Below are positions 25,016-33,893 of a stretch of 64,000 bases of DNA, one piece after another; position 1 is the first letter of the stretch, and each line of letters opens with the position of its first letter. The stretch is from Prochlorococcus marinus str. MIT 9401 (GTDB lineage Bacteria; Cyanobacteriota; Cyanobacteriia; PCC-6307; Cyanobiaceae): positions 310,001 to 374,000 of the forward strand of contig NZ_JNAR01000016.1 in the NCBI RefSeq assembly GCF_000760095.1, in the 5' to 3' direction. The notes under the pieces were generated by a model, which ran no database searches, was not told the origin of the DNA, and worked only from the letters and a program-made list of their open reading frames with translations. The position numbers and the translations under genes were made by a program.

Positions 25016-26053
25016 TTGAATATGAAATTAGTTACTGAAAACTTCCTTCTGGCAATATCTATTTTTTTTATTGGAACTTTTTTGTCGATAATAATTTCTA
25101 AACTTTCAAAAATATTTTTTAAAAAAATTTCCAAAAGAACAAAAACAAATTTCGATGATTTTATTTTTGAGGTGATCTCTGGAATTATAAAACCTATAGG
25201 TTTCCTCCTTTCATTTTATTTTTCAATTGACTATTTTTTTGATGATGAAATAACTTTCATCTCTGTATTATTGAATATTTTGAAATTATTTATATTAATA
25301 ATCATCATAAAAGCTCTCAACAAAGTTTTAATAAGATCTTTAACAGAATCGACCTCGAAAATTAATGATTCCTCAATTAGTTCAATGGTATCTTCACTAA
25401 CTCCATTGATAAAAGCATTAACATGGACTATTGGCTCAATATTTTTCTTACAAAATATAGGTGTTCAAATGACTGCTATTTGGGCTTTACTAAGTGCAGG
25501 AGGTATTGGAGCAGGATTAGCTTTGAAAGATCCAGTTCAGGAGTTTTTTGAATATGTAACAATTTTGCTTGATAAACCTTTTCAAAAAGGTGAGTTTATA
25601 AAATCTGATGGGGTTCTCGGAATGGTTGAGAGAGTGGGAGTAAGATCCTCAAGGATAAGAAGCATTAATGGAGAAGTAATAGTAATGAGTAACAGCGCCT
25701 TAACAAATGGAATAATTTCAAATTACGCACAAATGGAAAAAAGGAGGTTAGTTCATAAATTAGGAGTTGTTTATGAAACCTCTCCAAAACTTATGAAATT
25801 GATTCCAATAATAATTAAAAAAATAGTTGAAGAGACAAAAGATGCGTCTTTTGATAGATGTCATTTCACAGATTTCGGCGACTTCAGTCTTAATTTTGAA
25901 CTTGTTTATTACATCCCAACAAATAATTATCTCGCTGCAATGGAAGCTCAACAATCTATAAATTTAAGAATTATTGAGGAATTTGCGGTTAATAATATAG
26001 AGTTTGCATTCCCAACACAAACCTTAAATATTGAAAGTAACAAAGCCAAATGA
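25016..26053 (+). CDS. MscS-family small-conductance mechanosensitive channel
   Basis: 345 aa from TTG 25016; ATG 25022 is two codons later. An AGGG at 25007-25010 favours the TTG by spacing. Three or more N-terminal helices precede the MscS core: the Gly/Ala-rich pore helix AIWALLSAGGIGAGLALKDP (about residues 153-172), then the beta domain (PFQKGEFIKSDGVLGMVERV; SSRIRSINGEVIVMSNSAL). Such channels release solutes on hypo-osmotic shock. The 3' end overlaps the convergent SDR gene by 30 bp. Confidence 0.92.
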   Translation: MNMKLVTENFLLAISIFFIGTFLSIIISKLSKIFFKKISKRTKTNFDDFIFEVISGIIKPIGFLLSFYFSIDYFFDDEITFISVLLNILKLFILIIIIKALNKVLIRSLTESTSKINDSSISSMVSSLTPLIKALTWTIGSIFFLQNIGVQMTAIWALLSAGGIGAGLALKDPVQEFFEYVTILLDKPFQKGEFIKSDGVLGMVERVGVRSSRIRSINGEVIVMSNSALTNGIISNYAQMEKRRLVHKLGVVYETSPKLMKLIPIIIKKIVEETKDASFDRCHFTDFGDFSLNFELVYYIPTNNYLAAMEAQQSINLRIIEEFAVNNIEFAFPTQTLNIESNKAK

Positions 26054-27025
26054 ACTACAAATCTCTTCACTTAAAATCCAGAGTTTTGAAGCTAACTCAG
26101 AATTATTTGCCTCATCACTAACCTTACTTTCAACTAATTTATGTTTTTTAAAAGATATAAGTTTATTACTTAAATGAATGTAACCAATATTATTTAAATT
26201 TGAATCAAAAACAATTTCAGAAAGTAACTTACCAGCATTTTCTATACTTTCAGAGATTCCTAAAATGTTTTTTGCAGCTTTAGAAAAAATTAAATATCCA
26301 ATGAGATTAAAACGTTTACTATATCTAAAAAAGCCGGAATCATCATTTGGTATTACTAGACCAGGAGCCCAAGTAATTACAGATATTTTACTAGAGGACA
26401 TTTTTAATTTTTTTTCAAGTTCTTTAGCAAACAAAATATTACATAACTTACTATTCTTATAAGCTTCATCAGCATTAAAATTTAAAAATTGCCCAGTAAC
26501 TTTTTTTCTAAAATCAACTAGGTTATTAAGTCCTGCTTTCTTTCCTATATTGCCACCTGAACTTTTGGGGTCGTGAACATCTGATGATGTGACAATGATT
26601 CTAGATTCGTCTTTATCTTTAACAAAATCTATTATGCTATTTACTAAGTAAAAATGTGCAAGATGATTTACCGCAAAAGTTAATTCTATGCATTGTTTTG
26701 ATACTTTAGGGTAAAAAGAGCCTGTATATTGCAATCCTGCATTTAAAACAACTACATCTAAAAATATCTTTTTACTAATAAAGTAATCTTTAATTTTTTT
26801 TATATTCTCTAGATCTGAAAGATCACAATTTTCAATAATATTTAAATATTTACTGAGGTAATTTTTATCAAAATATTTCTCAATTTTTTTGAGAAATTCA
26901 TTCTTTCTTAATTCAGATTTTATTACAACGTATAAATTATTTTTCGACTTTAGTAAATTAATGATGGCAAAAAGACCTATACCCGAATTACCTCCAGTAA
27001 TTAAAATATTTTTATTTTTAATCAT
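26024..27025 (-). CDS. Short-chain dehydrogenase resembling light-dependent protochlorophyllide reductase
   Basis: 333 aa. The NADP Rossmann motif ILITGGNSGIG is at about residues 6-16, NAG at about 93-95, and the catalytic Tyr-x-x-x-Lys in ADEAYKNSKLCNILFAKELE. This AYK-x-SKLCN context, the 330-aa length and the tail (ISESIENAGKLLSEIV) are typical of the POR branch of the SDR superfamily. Prochlorococcus also has a true POR, so this may be a paralogue with another substrate. It overlaps the MscS gene by 30 bp in antisense. Confidence 0.8.
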   Translation of the reverse strand: MIKNKNILITGGNSGIGLFAIINLLKSKNNLYVVIKSELRKNEFLKKIEKYFDKNYLSKYLNIIENCDLSDLENIKKIKDYFISKKIFLDVVVLNAGLQYTGSFYPKVSKQCIELTFAVNHLAHFYLVNSIIDFVKDKDESRIIVTSSDVHDPKSSGGNIGKKAGLNNLVDFRKKVTGQFLNFNADEAYKNSKLCNILFAKELEKKLKMSSSKISVITWAPGLVIPNDDSGFFRYSKRFNLIGYLIFSKAAKNILGISESIENAGKLLSEIVFDSNLNNIGYIHLSNKLISFKKHKLVESKVSDEANNSELASKLWILSEEICSSFGFVTFNI

Positions 27026-27251
27026 TTAACTTGCTATATTTTTTTCATAATAAAAAATTTTATTATAAGTATTTTTTATTTTGTAATCTTATAAATTATT
27101 GTTAAAACACTGAAAACTTAGTCACTAGTAATTGAGTAATTTGATTATTATAAATCTACTCTCATTACAAGTATTGGATGAAATATATAATACTAAATTC
27201 AGAAGTAATAATTTGTTCCATAAATTCCCTTAATCATAAAATTTATATTTA

Positions 27252-28535
27252 ATGTCAAAAGAAAACATGCCAGATGTTCTTGTTTTGGGTGCAGGGCCTG
27301 CAGGTATGGCAATTGCCTCAGCTTTAGGGAAGGAAAAATTAAATGTTGAAGTGCTCTCTCCAAATGGACCAGATGAACCTTGGCCAAACACATATGGTAT
27401 TTGGGGGAAAGAAGTTGATCAACTTGGACTTCAGGATTTACTTGAATATAGATGGAAGAATACTGTAAGTTTTTTTGGGCATGGAGCTTTAGAAGAAAAG
27501 GACGACGAGAATAAAGCCACGGAACATTCACTAGATTATGGATTATTTGATAAGAAGAAACTCCACAATTATTGGTTCAATGAATGCAATGAGTCTCTTA
27601 TTAAATGGCATCAAGGCTTTGCAAACAAAATAGATTTTGAAAAATACAAAAGTACAGTAACTACAAAAGATGGCAAGACTTACTCTGCAAGATTAGTTGT
27701 AGATGCAACAGGATATGATCCTGTTTTTCTAAAATTAAAATCTTGTGGTCCCCTAGCAGTCCAAACTTGTTACGGGATAGTAGGTAATTTTAGTAAACCT
27801 CCACTTAAGAAAGGGCAGTTTGTATTAATGGACTATAGGAATGACCATCTTAACGATGAGCAAAAAAAAGAACCCCCTACTTTTCTTTATGCAATGGATA
27901 TGGGCGATGGAAAATATTTTCTTGAAGAGACATCTCTTGGTTTAGTAAATCCTCTAACAATGGAAAATTTAAAAGAGAGACTAGAGAAGAGGCTCACATA
28001 TAGAAATATATCAATCACAAGTATGCAACATGAAGAGCTTGGCTTATTTCTCCCTATGAATATGCCGATCCCAGATTTCAAACAACAAATACTTGGATAT
28101 GGTGGTGCTGCGTCGATGGTACATCCTGCATCTGGATATTTAATTGGTAATGTTTTAAGAAGAGCTCCATTAGTCGCCAAGGCAGTCTCAGAAGCAATTA
28201 AAAACAAAAAACTAAGTACTTATCATATTGCTAGAAAAGGTTGGGAAACTTTATGGTCAAAAGAATTAATTAGAAAGAAATCACTTTACCAATTTGGATT
28301 AGAAAAACTCATGAGGTTTGACGAGAAACTATTGAGAGAATTTTTTGGCAGTTTTTTCCAACTACCTAAAAATCAATGGTATGGTTTTCTAACTGATACT
28401 CTTTCTTTAAAAGAGATTGTATATGCGATGTGCGTAATGTTTATAAAGGCTCCATGGAGTGTAAAGAAAGGTCTTATGATTATGCATGGAAGAGAATTTA
28501 AAATGTTACTAAGGATAATATTTCCAAACATATAG
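27252..28535 (+). CDS. crtL: Lycopene cyclase (CrtL type; beta or epsilon)
   Basis: 427-aa FAD-dependent cyclase that closes the end rings of lycopene to give carotenes. The dinucleotide motif G-A-G-P-A-G is at residues 13-18, followed by the cyclase loop DEPWPNTYGIWGKEVDQLGL. The family also shows TCYGIVG, FLYAMDMGDGKYFLEETSL, YGGAASMVHPASGYLIGNVL and the C-terminal FFGSFFQLPKNQWYGFL. From memory, in strain MED4 the epsilon-type cyclase crtL-e lies a few genes from pcbA, as here, so crtL-e is the better guess. Sequence alone does not tell me beta from epsilon. An SDR gene follows 7 bp downstream. Confidence 0.88.
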   Translation: MSKENMPDVLVLGAGPAGMAIASALGKEKLNVEVLSPNGPDEPWPNTYGIWGKEVDQLGLQDLLEYRWKNTVSFFGHGALEEKDDENKATEHSLDYGLFDKKKLHNYWFNECNESLIKWHQGFANKIDFEKYKSTVTTKDGKTYSARLVVDATGYDPVFLKLKSCGPLAVQTCYGIVGNFSKPPLKKGQFVLMDYRNDHLNDEQKKEPPTFLYAMDMGDGKYFLEETSLGLVNPLTMENLKERLEKRLTYRNISITSMQHEELGLFLPMNMPIPDFKQQILGYGGAASMVHPASGYLIGNVLRRAPLVAKAVSEAIKNKKLSTYHIARKGWETLWSKELIRKKSLYQFGLEKLMRFDEKLLREFFGSFFQLPKNQWYGFLTDTLSLKEIVYAMCVMFIKAPWSVKKGLMIMHGREFKMLLRIIFPNI

Positions 28536-28542
28536 TTAAAAA

Positions 28543-29250
28543 ATGAGAACCATATTAATAAGTGGAGCTAATAGAGGTATTGGATTAAATATTGCACATA
28601 AAGAATTAAAACAAGGCAATAGAATTAGTGTTGGCATAAGAGATTTAGAATCATTAAAAGGAAGCGCTATTGATCCCCAAAAATGGCCAAAAGGAAAAAT
28701 TATAATCAACCACTATGATGCTTTAAAAAAAATTACAGCCGAAAATTGGATAAAGAATACCGTAGATGAATTTGGAGGATTTGATTCAGTAATAAATTGT
28801 TCTGGAGTATTATCGAAAGTTCCTTTCTTATACAAAGATGGTGATGAAGAAGATATTTTAAATACATTAAATATCAATTTTTTGGCAATTTGGCATTTAT
28901 GTAGGCTTTCTTGGGATCATTTATGTACCTCTGGAAGAGGAAGAATTATTGTTTTAGTTTCAATGAGTGGGAAAAGATCCAAAGGTGATTTAGCCGCTTA
29001 TTCTTCTTCAAAGTTTGCTTTGATGGGATTATGCCAAACTATGAAAAATAAAGGTTGGGATAAAAATATAAGGATTTCTGCAATTTGCCCAAGCTGGGTT
29101 AATACAAAAATGGCCCAAAATATCTCTTCACTTGACAAATCAAGCATGACACAACCTGAAGATATTGCTGAAATATGCTCAACTATTCTTAAGTTACCTA
29201 CCCAATCAGTTCCATTTGAAATCGCCTTAAATTGTAACTATGAAATTTAA
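28543..29250 (+). CDS. Short-chain dehydrogenase/reductase, unknown substrate
   Basis: 235 aa. Classical SDR: cofactor motif ILISGANRGIGLNIA (residues 4-18), NCSG at about 86-89, catalytic Ser in VSMSGKRS and Tyr-x-x-x-Lys in AAYSSSKFAL, then ICPSWVNTKMA. The gene starts 7 bp after crtL, so they are co-transcribed, but a carotenoid role is only an inference from position. It overlaps the convergent GIY-YIG-like gene by 4 bp. Confidence 0.88.
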   Translation: MRTILISGANRGIGLNIAHKELKQGNRISVGIRDLESLKGSAIDPQKWPKGKIIINHYDALKKITAENWIKNTVDEFGGFDSVINCSGVLSKVPFLYKDGDEEDILNTLNINFLAIWHLCRLSWDHLCTSGRGRIIVLVSMSGKRSKGDLAAYSSSKFALMGLCQTMKNKGWDKNIRISAICPSWVNTKMAQNISSLDKSSMTQPEDIAEICSTILKLPTQSVPFEIALNCNYEI

Positions 29251-29789
29251 CCTAAATTAGAAATTAAGTACGCCATTGAAAGCATTGCAATTGCAATAAA
29301 TAAACCTTTTATTCGATTAGTTAACAAAGAAAAAAGAGATAAATCTTCAGAAAAGTATCCGCCAAAACTACCTGTAATAAATAATATAACCATTGGTAGA
29401 GATGCAATTCCGAAAGAATAAGATATAGATCTTACAAATCCAAAATTTAAATAATTAAAAATTAAAGAACCTAATGAAAACAATAAAAAAGATGCAAATA
29501 GAGTTATAGAAACTTCAGCATCTAAAGTATGAGGTAAGCTACCCTTTAATTCAAATTGCTTTTTACATTCTCTAATTTGTCTTTCAGAAAGCTTTAAATA
29601 ACCAGTTTCAGGAATTCTTTGCGACTTATATTTTCTTAGTAATCTTGCTTCAAGAGTTTCTGGCTCCTTTGTCATAATTGATGTTAATAATTCATCTGGC
29701 TTTAATTTTTTAATTTTCTTTTCAAGATTATCAGTTTTCCCAATTCTATAAAGGTCTCCTACTCTAATAAGGTAAACATATCCCGACAT
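29247..29789 (-). CDS. GIY-YIG/T5orf172-like domain fused to membrane helices
   Basis: 180 aa. Residues 1-75 look like a GIY-YIG-type domain of the T5orf172/Mug113 group: YVYLIRVGDLYRIGKTDNLE (residues 4-23), then ETLEARLLRKYKSQRIPETG and YLKLSERQIRECKKQF. The Arg expected after the second motif is replaced by Lys (NLEKKIKKL). Residues ~90-178 contain three or four hydrophobic segments, so the domain would sit at a membrane. A nuclease-like domain anchored to the membrane is unusual. Function unknown. Confidence 0.7.
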   Translation of the reverse strand: MSGYVYLIRVGDLYRIGKTDNLEKKIKKLKPDELLTSIMTKEPETLEARLLRKYKSQRIPETGYLKLSERQIRECKKQFELKGSLPHTLDAEVSITLFASFLLFSLGSLIFNYLNFGFVRSISYSFGIASLPMVILFITGSFGGYFSEDLSLFSLLTNRIKGLFIAIAMLSMAYLISNLG

Positions 29790-29863
29790 TTGCGTTGTAA
29801 AATTAATACTGTTCCTACTTAGATAATACTAAAAGAATTAGGGAAATTAAAAGTTTTTACAAT

Positions 29864-30523
29864 ATGAAAAACGATATTTTATATTCATTTCGAAGATGTC
29901 CATATGCAATTCGTGCAAGATGGGCCCTGTTAATTTGCGAAATAAAAGTAGAGATAAGAGAAATTGATTTAAAAAATAAACCTCTAGATTTTTTAAATAA
30001 TTCAAAGACGAAAACGGTTCCAATTCTTATAAAAAAAAATAGTGAAGTTATTGAAGAAAGTCTTGAAATCATCCTGTGGGCTCTCTCAGAGTCGAAAAAG
30101 GACAACATCAAAATAATTTATTTACCTGAGAACAAAAAGGAAGATATTTTTGAAATGATTAATGAAAACGATAAATTATTCAAATATCATTTAGATCGAT
30201 TTAAATATGCCACAAGATATAAAAATAGTGATGAAGAATTTCATTTCACAAATGCGATTAAATTTATAAAGAGATGGAACGAACTTCTTTCCGAAAAAAA
30301 ATACTTTTTTGGAGATAGCCCAACAATCGCTGATTGGTCTATTTGGCCTTTTGTAAGACAATTTAGAATCGCTTGTGAAAGTCAAAAAAGAACAAATTAT
30401 TTTGAATCCTCAATAAAAAACTGGTTAGATTCGTTTGAGAAAAATAGTGAATTTAAGTCGTTAATGTATAAGTACGAATTATGGGAACCAAATTCTAGAA
30501 AGAATTATTTCCCATCTAATTAA
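29864..30523 (+). CDS. Glutathione S-transferase-like protein
   Basis: 219 aa with a thioredoxin-fold N-domain (MKNDILYSFRRCPYAIRARW; C-P-Y-A active-site-type motif at residues 12-15), a cis-Pro region (KTVPILI) and the E-S glutathione contact (VIEESLEIILWAL). The C-terminal all-helical domain includes GDSPTIADWSIWPFVRQF, the typical GST N-capping box. Substrate unknown; roles in peroxide or electrophile detoxification are common in this family. Confidence 0.88.
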   Translation: MKNDILYSFRRCPYAIRARWALLICEIKVEIREIDLKNKPLDFLNNSKTKTVPILIKKNSEVIEESLEIILWALSESKKDNIKIIYLPENKKEDIFEMINENDKLFKYHLDRFKYATRYKNSDEEFHFTNAIKFIKRWNELLSEKKYFFGDSPTIADWSIWPFVRQFRIACESQKRTNYFESSIKNWLDSFEKNSEFKSLMYKYELWEPNSRKNYFPSN

Positions 30524-30777
30524 CTTTCTAACAACTTCCTTTTCTCAATTATTCTTGCTAACTCCAAAAAATATCCTGCGGTCCTAAATTTGCCTATATT
30601 TTTTTCCTTAAAATCAAGATCGCTTCTGATTTCTGCGGTCTCCGCCATAAGCAAATCTAAATCATTTGATCCAAGACTATACAATTCACCAAGTTCGATT
30701 TCCCTGCCAAGTAAATGACTCCTAAACCACTTCCCTTTATTTTCTTGGGCTGGAATATCGTAGGAAGAAAATGACAT
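30520..30777 (-). CDS. Small cyanobacterial-type protein, unknown
   Basis: 85 aa, soluble. Sequence such as GKWFRSHLLGREIELGELYS, then LDLLMAETAEIRSDLDFKEK and GKFRTAGYFLELARIIEKRK, looks well structured (mostly helical). No family named. It overlaps the convergent GST gene by 4 bp and lies 36 bp upstream of the start-side region that follows the GltS gene. Confidence 0.6.
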   Translation of the reverse strand: MSFSSYDIPAQENKGKWFRSHLLGREIELGELYSLGSNDLDLLMAETAEIRSDLDFKEKNIGKFRTAGYFLELARIIEKRKLLES

Positions 30778-30813
30778 TTAACTAAAATTAAACCTAAAAG
30801 TATTCTAGGGTTA

Positions 30814-32184
30814 TTATTGAAACTTTTTCATCTCTACTTTATTAAAAATCAATGCAATAAAAAGAATTGCGAACGTAATTAGAGCACAAATTTCTGTCCA
30901 ATAGTCCAACCCAATTTTAGAAATCATTAATGGTGCAAGAACTGTGAACAATCCCCCAGAAAGAATTAACTGAGCGAATAACTGTTTTGAAGTGAAAATA
31001 GGTAAGGTTTTAGAAATATTTTTAGGATCTGCAAGCCTTAAAAGAAGCAACCCAGAAGCTACTACACCTGTAGAATTCCCAAACTCTATCAAACTTTTTT
31101 CAAACCAATAATCATCAAAAATAAAGTATGCGAAATAAGCAATGCAGATTAAATTCCAAAATAAACCGAAAATAGTAAATTCTAAAATAAGTACCCAATT
31201 ATCAAAAACAACTGCAATATCTAAACTCGCCATAGCTGTAAAAATCAATAAGTCTGTGGATAAAATGCCAATCTCCCTTTGCAGAATATTTGAAATGAAT
31301 TCTGTATTTTTGGTTTTCTCTAAAATATATCTAATAAGGAGGGAACCTATAAGGATAAAAGGGAATACTGGTAGTGAAAAAATAATTTCCTTTGAAAAAT
31401 CACCAAAAGAACTTGAAACATACCTTAAATATTTAAGTAGTAAAACACCAAAAGAAATTGCCAAGCCGGATAATCCAAGGTTTATTATAAAAATTCTTAA
31501 ATCCGCAAGAATTTCTATCTTTTTATCCTTTACATTTTCTTTTTGTTCAAGGATTTCCTCTTTATCTGATAGACCAACAGTTCTCCCAAGAAAAATAAAT
31601 ATGCTACCCAATATTGAAGATGATAAAAGACCCATTGTTGCCATAGCCAAACCAAGGTCTAAACCATTTTGGAAACCAAGTTTATTAAAACTTTCACCGA
31701 TGATTGATGCAGCTCCATGACCACCCTCGAAACCTACCTCTATTAAACATCCCATTAAAGGATTTGTATCCATAGATGGAGGCAAAAAATATTTAACCAC
31801 TAGACCGCCAACGAAAAATTGTCCGAAACCTAGGGCAAGAGCAAGCAGAAATTGATTAAAAATTGGTTTAACTAAACCATTTATATTTGGGATAGGTCGC
31901 CCCATCATTAAAGTTGCAAAGACTAGCGATAAAAGAGGAGTAGGAAAATTACTCCAAACATTGATCGTTTCTTTTGGTAAAAAATGTATTGCTCCAAATG
32001 GACCGATAAATATACCTATAATCCCAGATATAACTGCTATGGGTAATCCAAATCTCTCAAGTTGAACAGCTAGTTTAAATTTCCTACCAAAAATCAACAA
32101 AAAAAATATAATTAATAATCCAAAAAAACTTATTAATAGAGAATTTGAAAAAATATCTTTATTCTGTAGAGAAAAAATATTCAA
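30814..32184 (-). CDS. GltS-like sodium:glutamate symporter family protein
   Basis: 456 aa with about 10-12 hydrophobic helices in two halves. The first half ends with VGFEGGHGAASIIGESF (about residues 148-164), the Gly-His-Gly re-entrant motif of the ESS/GltS family; the second half has LIEFGNSTGVVASGLLLLRL. Transport of glutamate or a related acid with Na+ is expected, but the substrate is not proven by sequence. It lies between pcbA and the small unknown gene on the same strand. Confidence 0.8.
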   Translation of the reverse strand: MNIFSLQNKDIFSNSLLISFFGLLIIFFLLIFGRKFKLAVQLERFGLPIAVISGIIGIFIGPFGAIHFLPKETINVWSNFPTPLLSLVFATLMMGRPIPNINGLVKPIFNQFLLALALGFGQFFVGGLVVKYFLPPSMDTNPLMGCLIEVGFEGGHGAASIIGESFNKLGFQNGLDLGLAMATMGLLSSSILGSIFIFLGRTVGLSDKEEILEQKENVKDKKIEILADLRIFIINLGLSGLAISFGVLLLKYLRYVSSSFGDFSKEIIFSLPVFPFILIGSLLIRYILEKTKNTEFISNILQREIGILSTDLLIFTAMASLDIAVVFDNWVLILEFTIFGLFWNLICIAYFAYFIFDDYWFEKSLIEFGNSTGVVASGLLLLRLADPKNISKTLPIFTSKQLFAQLILSGGLFTVLAPLMISKIGLDYWTEICALITFAILFIALIFNKVEMKKFQ

Positions 32185-32240
32185 TGATTTCTAAAACATA
32201 TTCTCCTAAATCTAAATTAATTAACAAAATTTTTCAAATA

Positions 32241-32265
32241 AAAAAGGCCCTTTATAGGGCCTTTA
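32241..32265 (-). terminator. Intrinsic terminator of pcbA
   Basis: AAAGGCCCT (32243-32251), loop TTAT, AGGGCCTTT (32256-32264): a perfect 9-bp G+C-containing stem. On the minus strand it is followed by a run of T. It lies about 25 bp after the pcbA stop codon. It is the clearest intrinsic terminator in the window, as expected for a very highly expressed gene. Confidence 0.92.
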
Positions 32266-32288
32266 ATGTAAAAGATTAAATTGAGAAT

Positions 32289-33347
32289 TTAATCCTTGAG
32301 AGTAATTGTGGCACTATCAATATTACTAATAGCATTAGTAACTCTCTTGAAATCAAAGCCTAATGCTCTTAGTGCGTGCCAAAGGTGACCTTGAATAAAG
32401 AAGAAACCAAAGTAGTAGTGAACATTTGCTAACCATGCCCTTGATGTAAACTCACCATCAGGAAGATCAACAGTATCTATCCAATATGGGGAAATACTAA
32501 ACTTCAACTCTAGAGGTTCACCAAAATATTCAACAGGATAAACAGTTGTATTTGCTGCACTCCAGAAAGCTGCAATAATAGCCATCCAGCCTATACCTGC
32601 TAATGACCAAGATAGAACAGCTTCAGCTGATAGAAGCCCTTTACCTTTGAACTTAGTAAATTCTCCTACCTGCTTAGTAGCAATATGCCATGCACCACCT
32701 GTAATCTCGACAAAAGCTAAGAATGCATGACCACCCATAACCTCTTCTAGACTATCGATAGTCAAAAAGTCTGTTTGATGATTCCAAATTTTTGCTAAGT
32801 TTAATTCGTATTCAACTTGTCTTACAGCACCAATAGCTGGATCATAAATCCCATGGACTCTGGCCCATTCAACGAAGGCAATAACTGCAAATCCTAAGAA
32901 GAGAAGATGATGTCCAAGAATAAATGTCAATTTGTCAGGATTATCCCATTCAATATTGAATTTTCTTGCTCTAGCAATATCTGAATCTTCTAAATTTCCT
33001 GGAAGAAGTAGAGAGTGTAAAAGTCCACCAGCAGCTAAAACCATAGAAGAAACTAAGTGCACGATTGCTATTGCAAGTACAGGTTTAGTATCTCCCATAG
33101 CCACGCCATTAGCGTCAAACCCTATTCCTAGAGTTGCCAAGTGTGGAAGAACAATTAAAGGTTGATGACCCATAGGAACACTAGGATCAAATCGTGAAAG
33201 TTCAAAAAGGGTGAAAGCACCAGCCCAGAAAACAATTAATCCTGCATGAGCTACATGAGCAGCGATAAATTTTCCTGAGCGATTAGCTACACCTGAATTT
33301 CCAGCCCACCACCCGTAAGTGGTATCTGGATTACCGTAGGTTTGCAT
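32289..33347 (-). CDS. pcbA: Divinyl chlorophyll a/b-binding antenna protein Pcb
   Basis: This 352-aa six-helix thylakoid membrane protein of the CP43/IsiA family is the main light-harvesting antenna of Prochlorococcus. Pairs of His in the helices would bind chlorophyll: [59 protein letters not shown], and [20 protein letters not shown] near the C-terminus. Like all Pcbs it lacks the large lumenal loop of CP43. A single gene copy is seen here. No GGAG-type ribosome binding site precedes the ATG (sequence tttcctaaATG on the coding strand). A strong terminator follows. Confidence 0.97.
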   Translation of the reverse strand: MQTYGNPDTTYGWWAGNSGVANRSGKFIAAHVAHAGLIVFWAGAFTLFELSRFDPSVPMGHQPLIVLPHLATLGIGFDANGVAMGDTKPVLAIAIVHLVSSMVLAAGGLLHSLLLPGNLEDSDIARARKFNIEWDNPDKLTFILGHHLLFLGFAVIAFVEWARVHGIYDPAIGAVRQVEYELNLAKIWNHQTDFLTIDSLEEVMGGHAFLAFVEITGGAWHIATKQVGEFTKFKGKGLLSAEAVLSWSLAGIGWMAIIAAFWSAANTTVYPVEYFGEPLELKFSISPYWIDTVDLPDGEFTSRAWLANVHYYFGFFFIQGHLWHALRALGFDFKRVTNAISNIDSATITLKD

Positions 33348-33675
33348 TTAGGAAATGATTAGCTTAAACGTTTCGAGAATACTTTAATTTTCATCAAACA
33401 GTTGAATTCACAACAAAATTGTAAAAATTAGTAATCCTAAGAAAAAAAAATTAATTAATTTCTAAAAACTATTAAATACAAAATAAGTTAGATTTCAACA
33501 GTAAAGTTATTGCTAGAGAGTAGATTACATATCAAATTAAAAGAGTTTTAAGTTTAATTTTTTTTTATTAAATTTCTTTTTGCTGACATTAAACGATGTT
33601 TTGTTTCATAAAAACATCCTATTTATTGCCTGATTCCCAAACAATTATTAAATATGGGATAAGACATATAATTTT
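33348..33675. other. Upstream region of pcbA without genes
   Basis: 328 bp between the pcbA start and the next small gene. It must hold the pcbA promoter and leader. It is very A+T-rich with long homopolymer runs (such as the A run near 33441-33450). I see no certain -10/-35 pair and no strong hairpin. Confidence 0.5.
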
Positions 33676-33852
33676 ATGACTACTTCTCAAGAGTCTTCTA
33701 GAAAATTTTCACTAGAAATGAAATCCGAAGTTCATTACAAAAAGGCTGCAAAATCATACAGAAAATCAAAACAATATATAAATATGATTAACTTATATCC
33801 AACTTTGCAAAATACTCTAGTTGAGTGTAAGGATGAGAATCTAATAGAATAG
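33676..33852 (+). CDS. Candidate 58-aa basic protein
   Basis: ATG at 33676, stop TAG at 33850-33852. The product (MTTSQESSRKFSLEMKSEVH, then YKKAAKSYRKSKQYINMINL) is Lys/Ser-rich and mostly helical, with a short acidic end. It sits alone on the plus strand between pcbA and the 77-aa gene, and the codon use looks normal. No homologue is recalled; support is position and an intact frame only. Confidence 0.5.
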   Translation: MTTSQESSRKFSLEMKSEVHYKKAAKSYRKSKQYINMINLYPTLQNTLVECKDENLIE

Positions 33853-33893
33853 AGATCTATATTTTTTTCGAAATTAAAAAAAATTTATTAGTT

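Noticed and set aside
27199-27531. Minus-strand frame opposite the start of crtL
   Set aside because: It covers the FAD motif region of crtL in antisense; the lycopene cyclase frame is clearly the real one.
31142-31720. 192-codon plus-strand frame opposite the GltS-like gene
   Set aside because: Antisense of membrane helices; the composition is Lys/Ile/Ser-rich without domain features, whereas the minus-strand frame has the GltS motifs.
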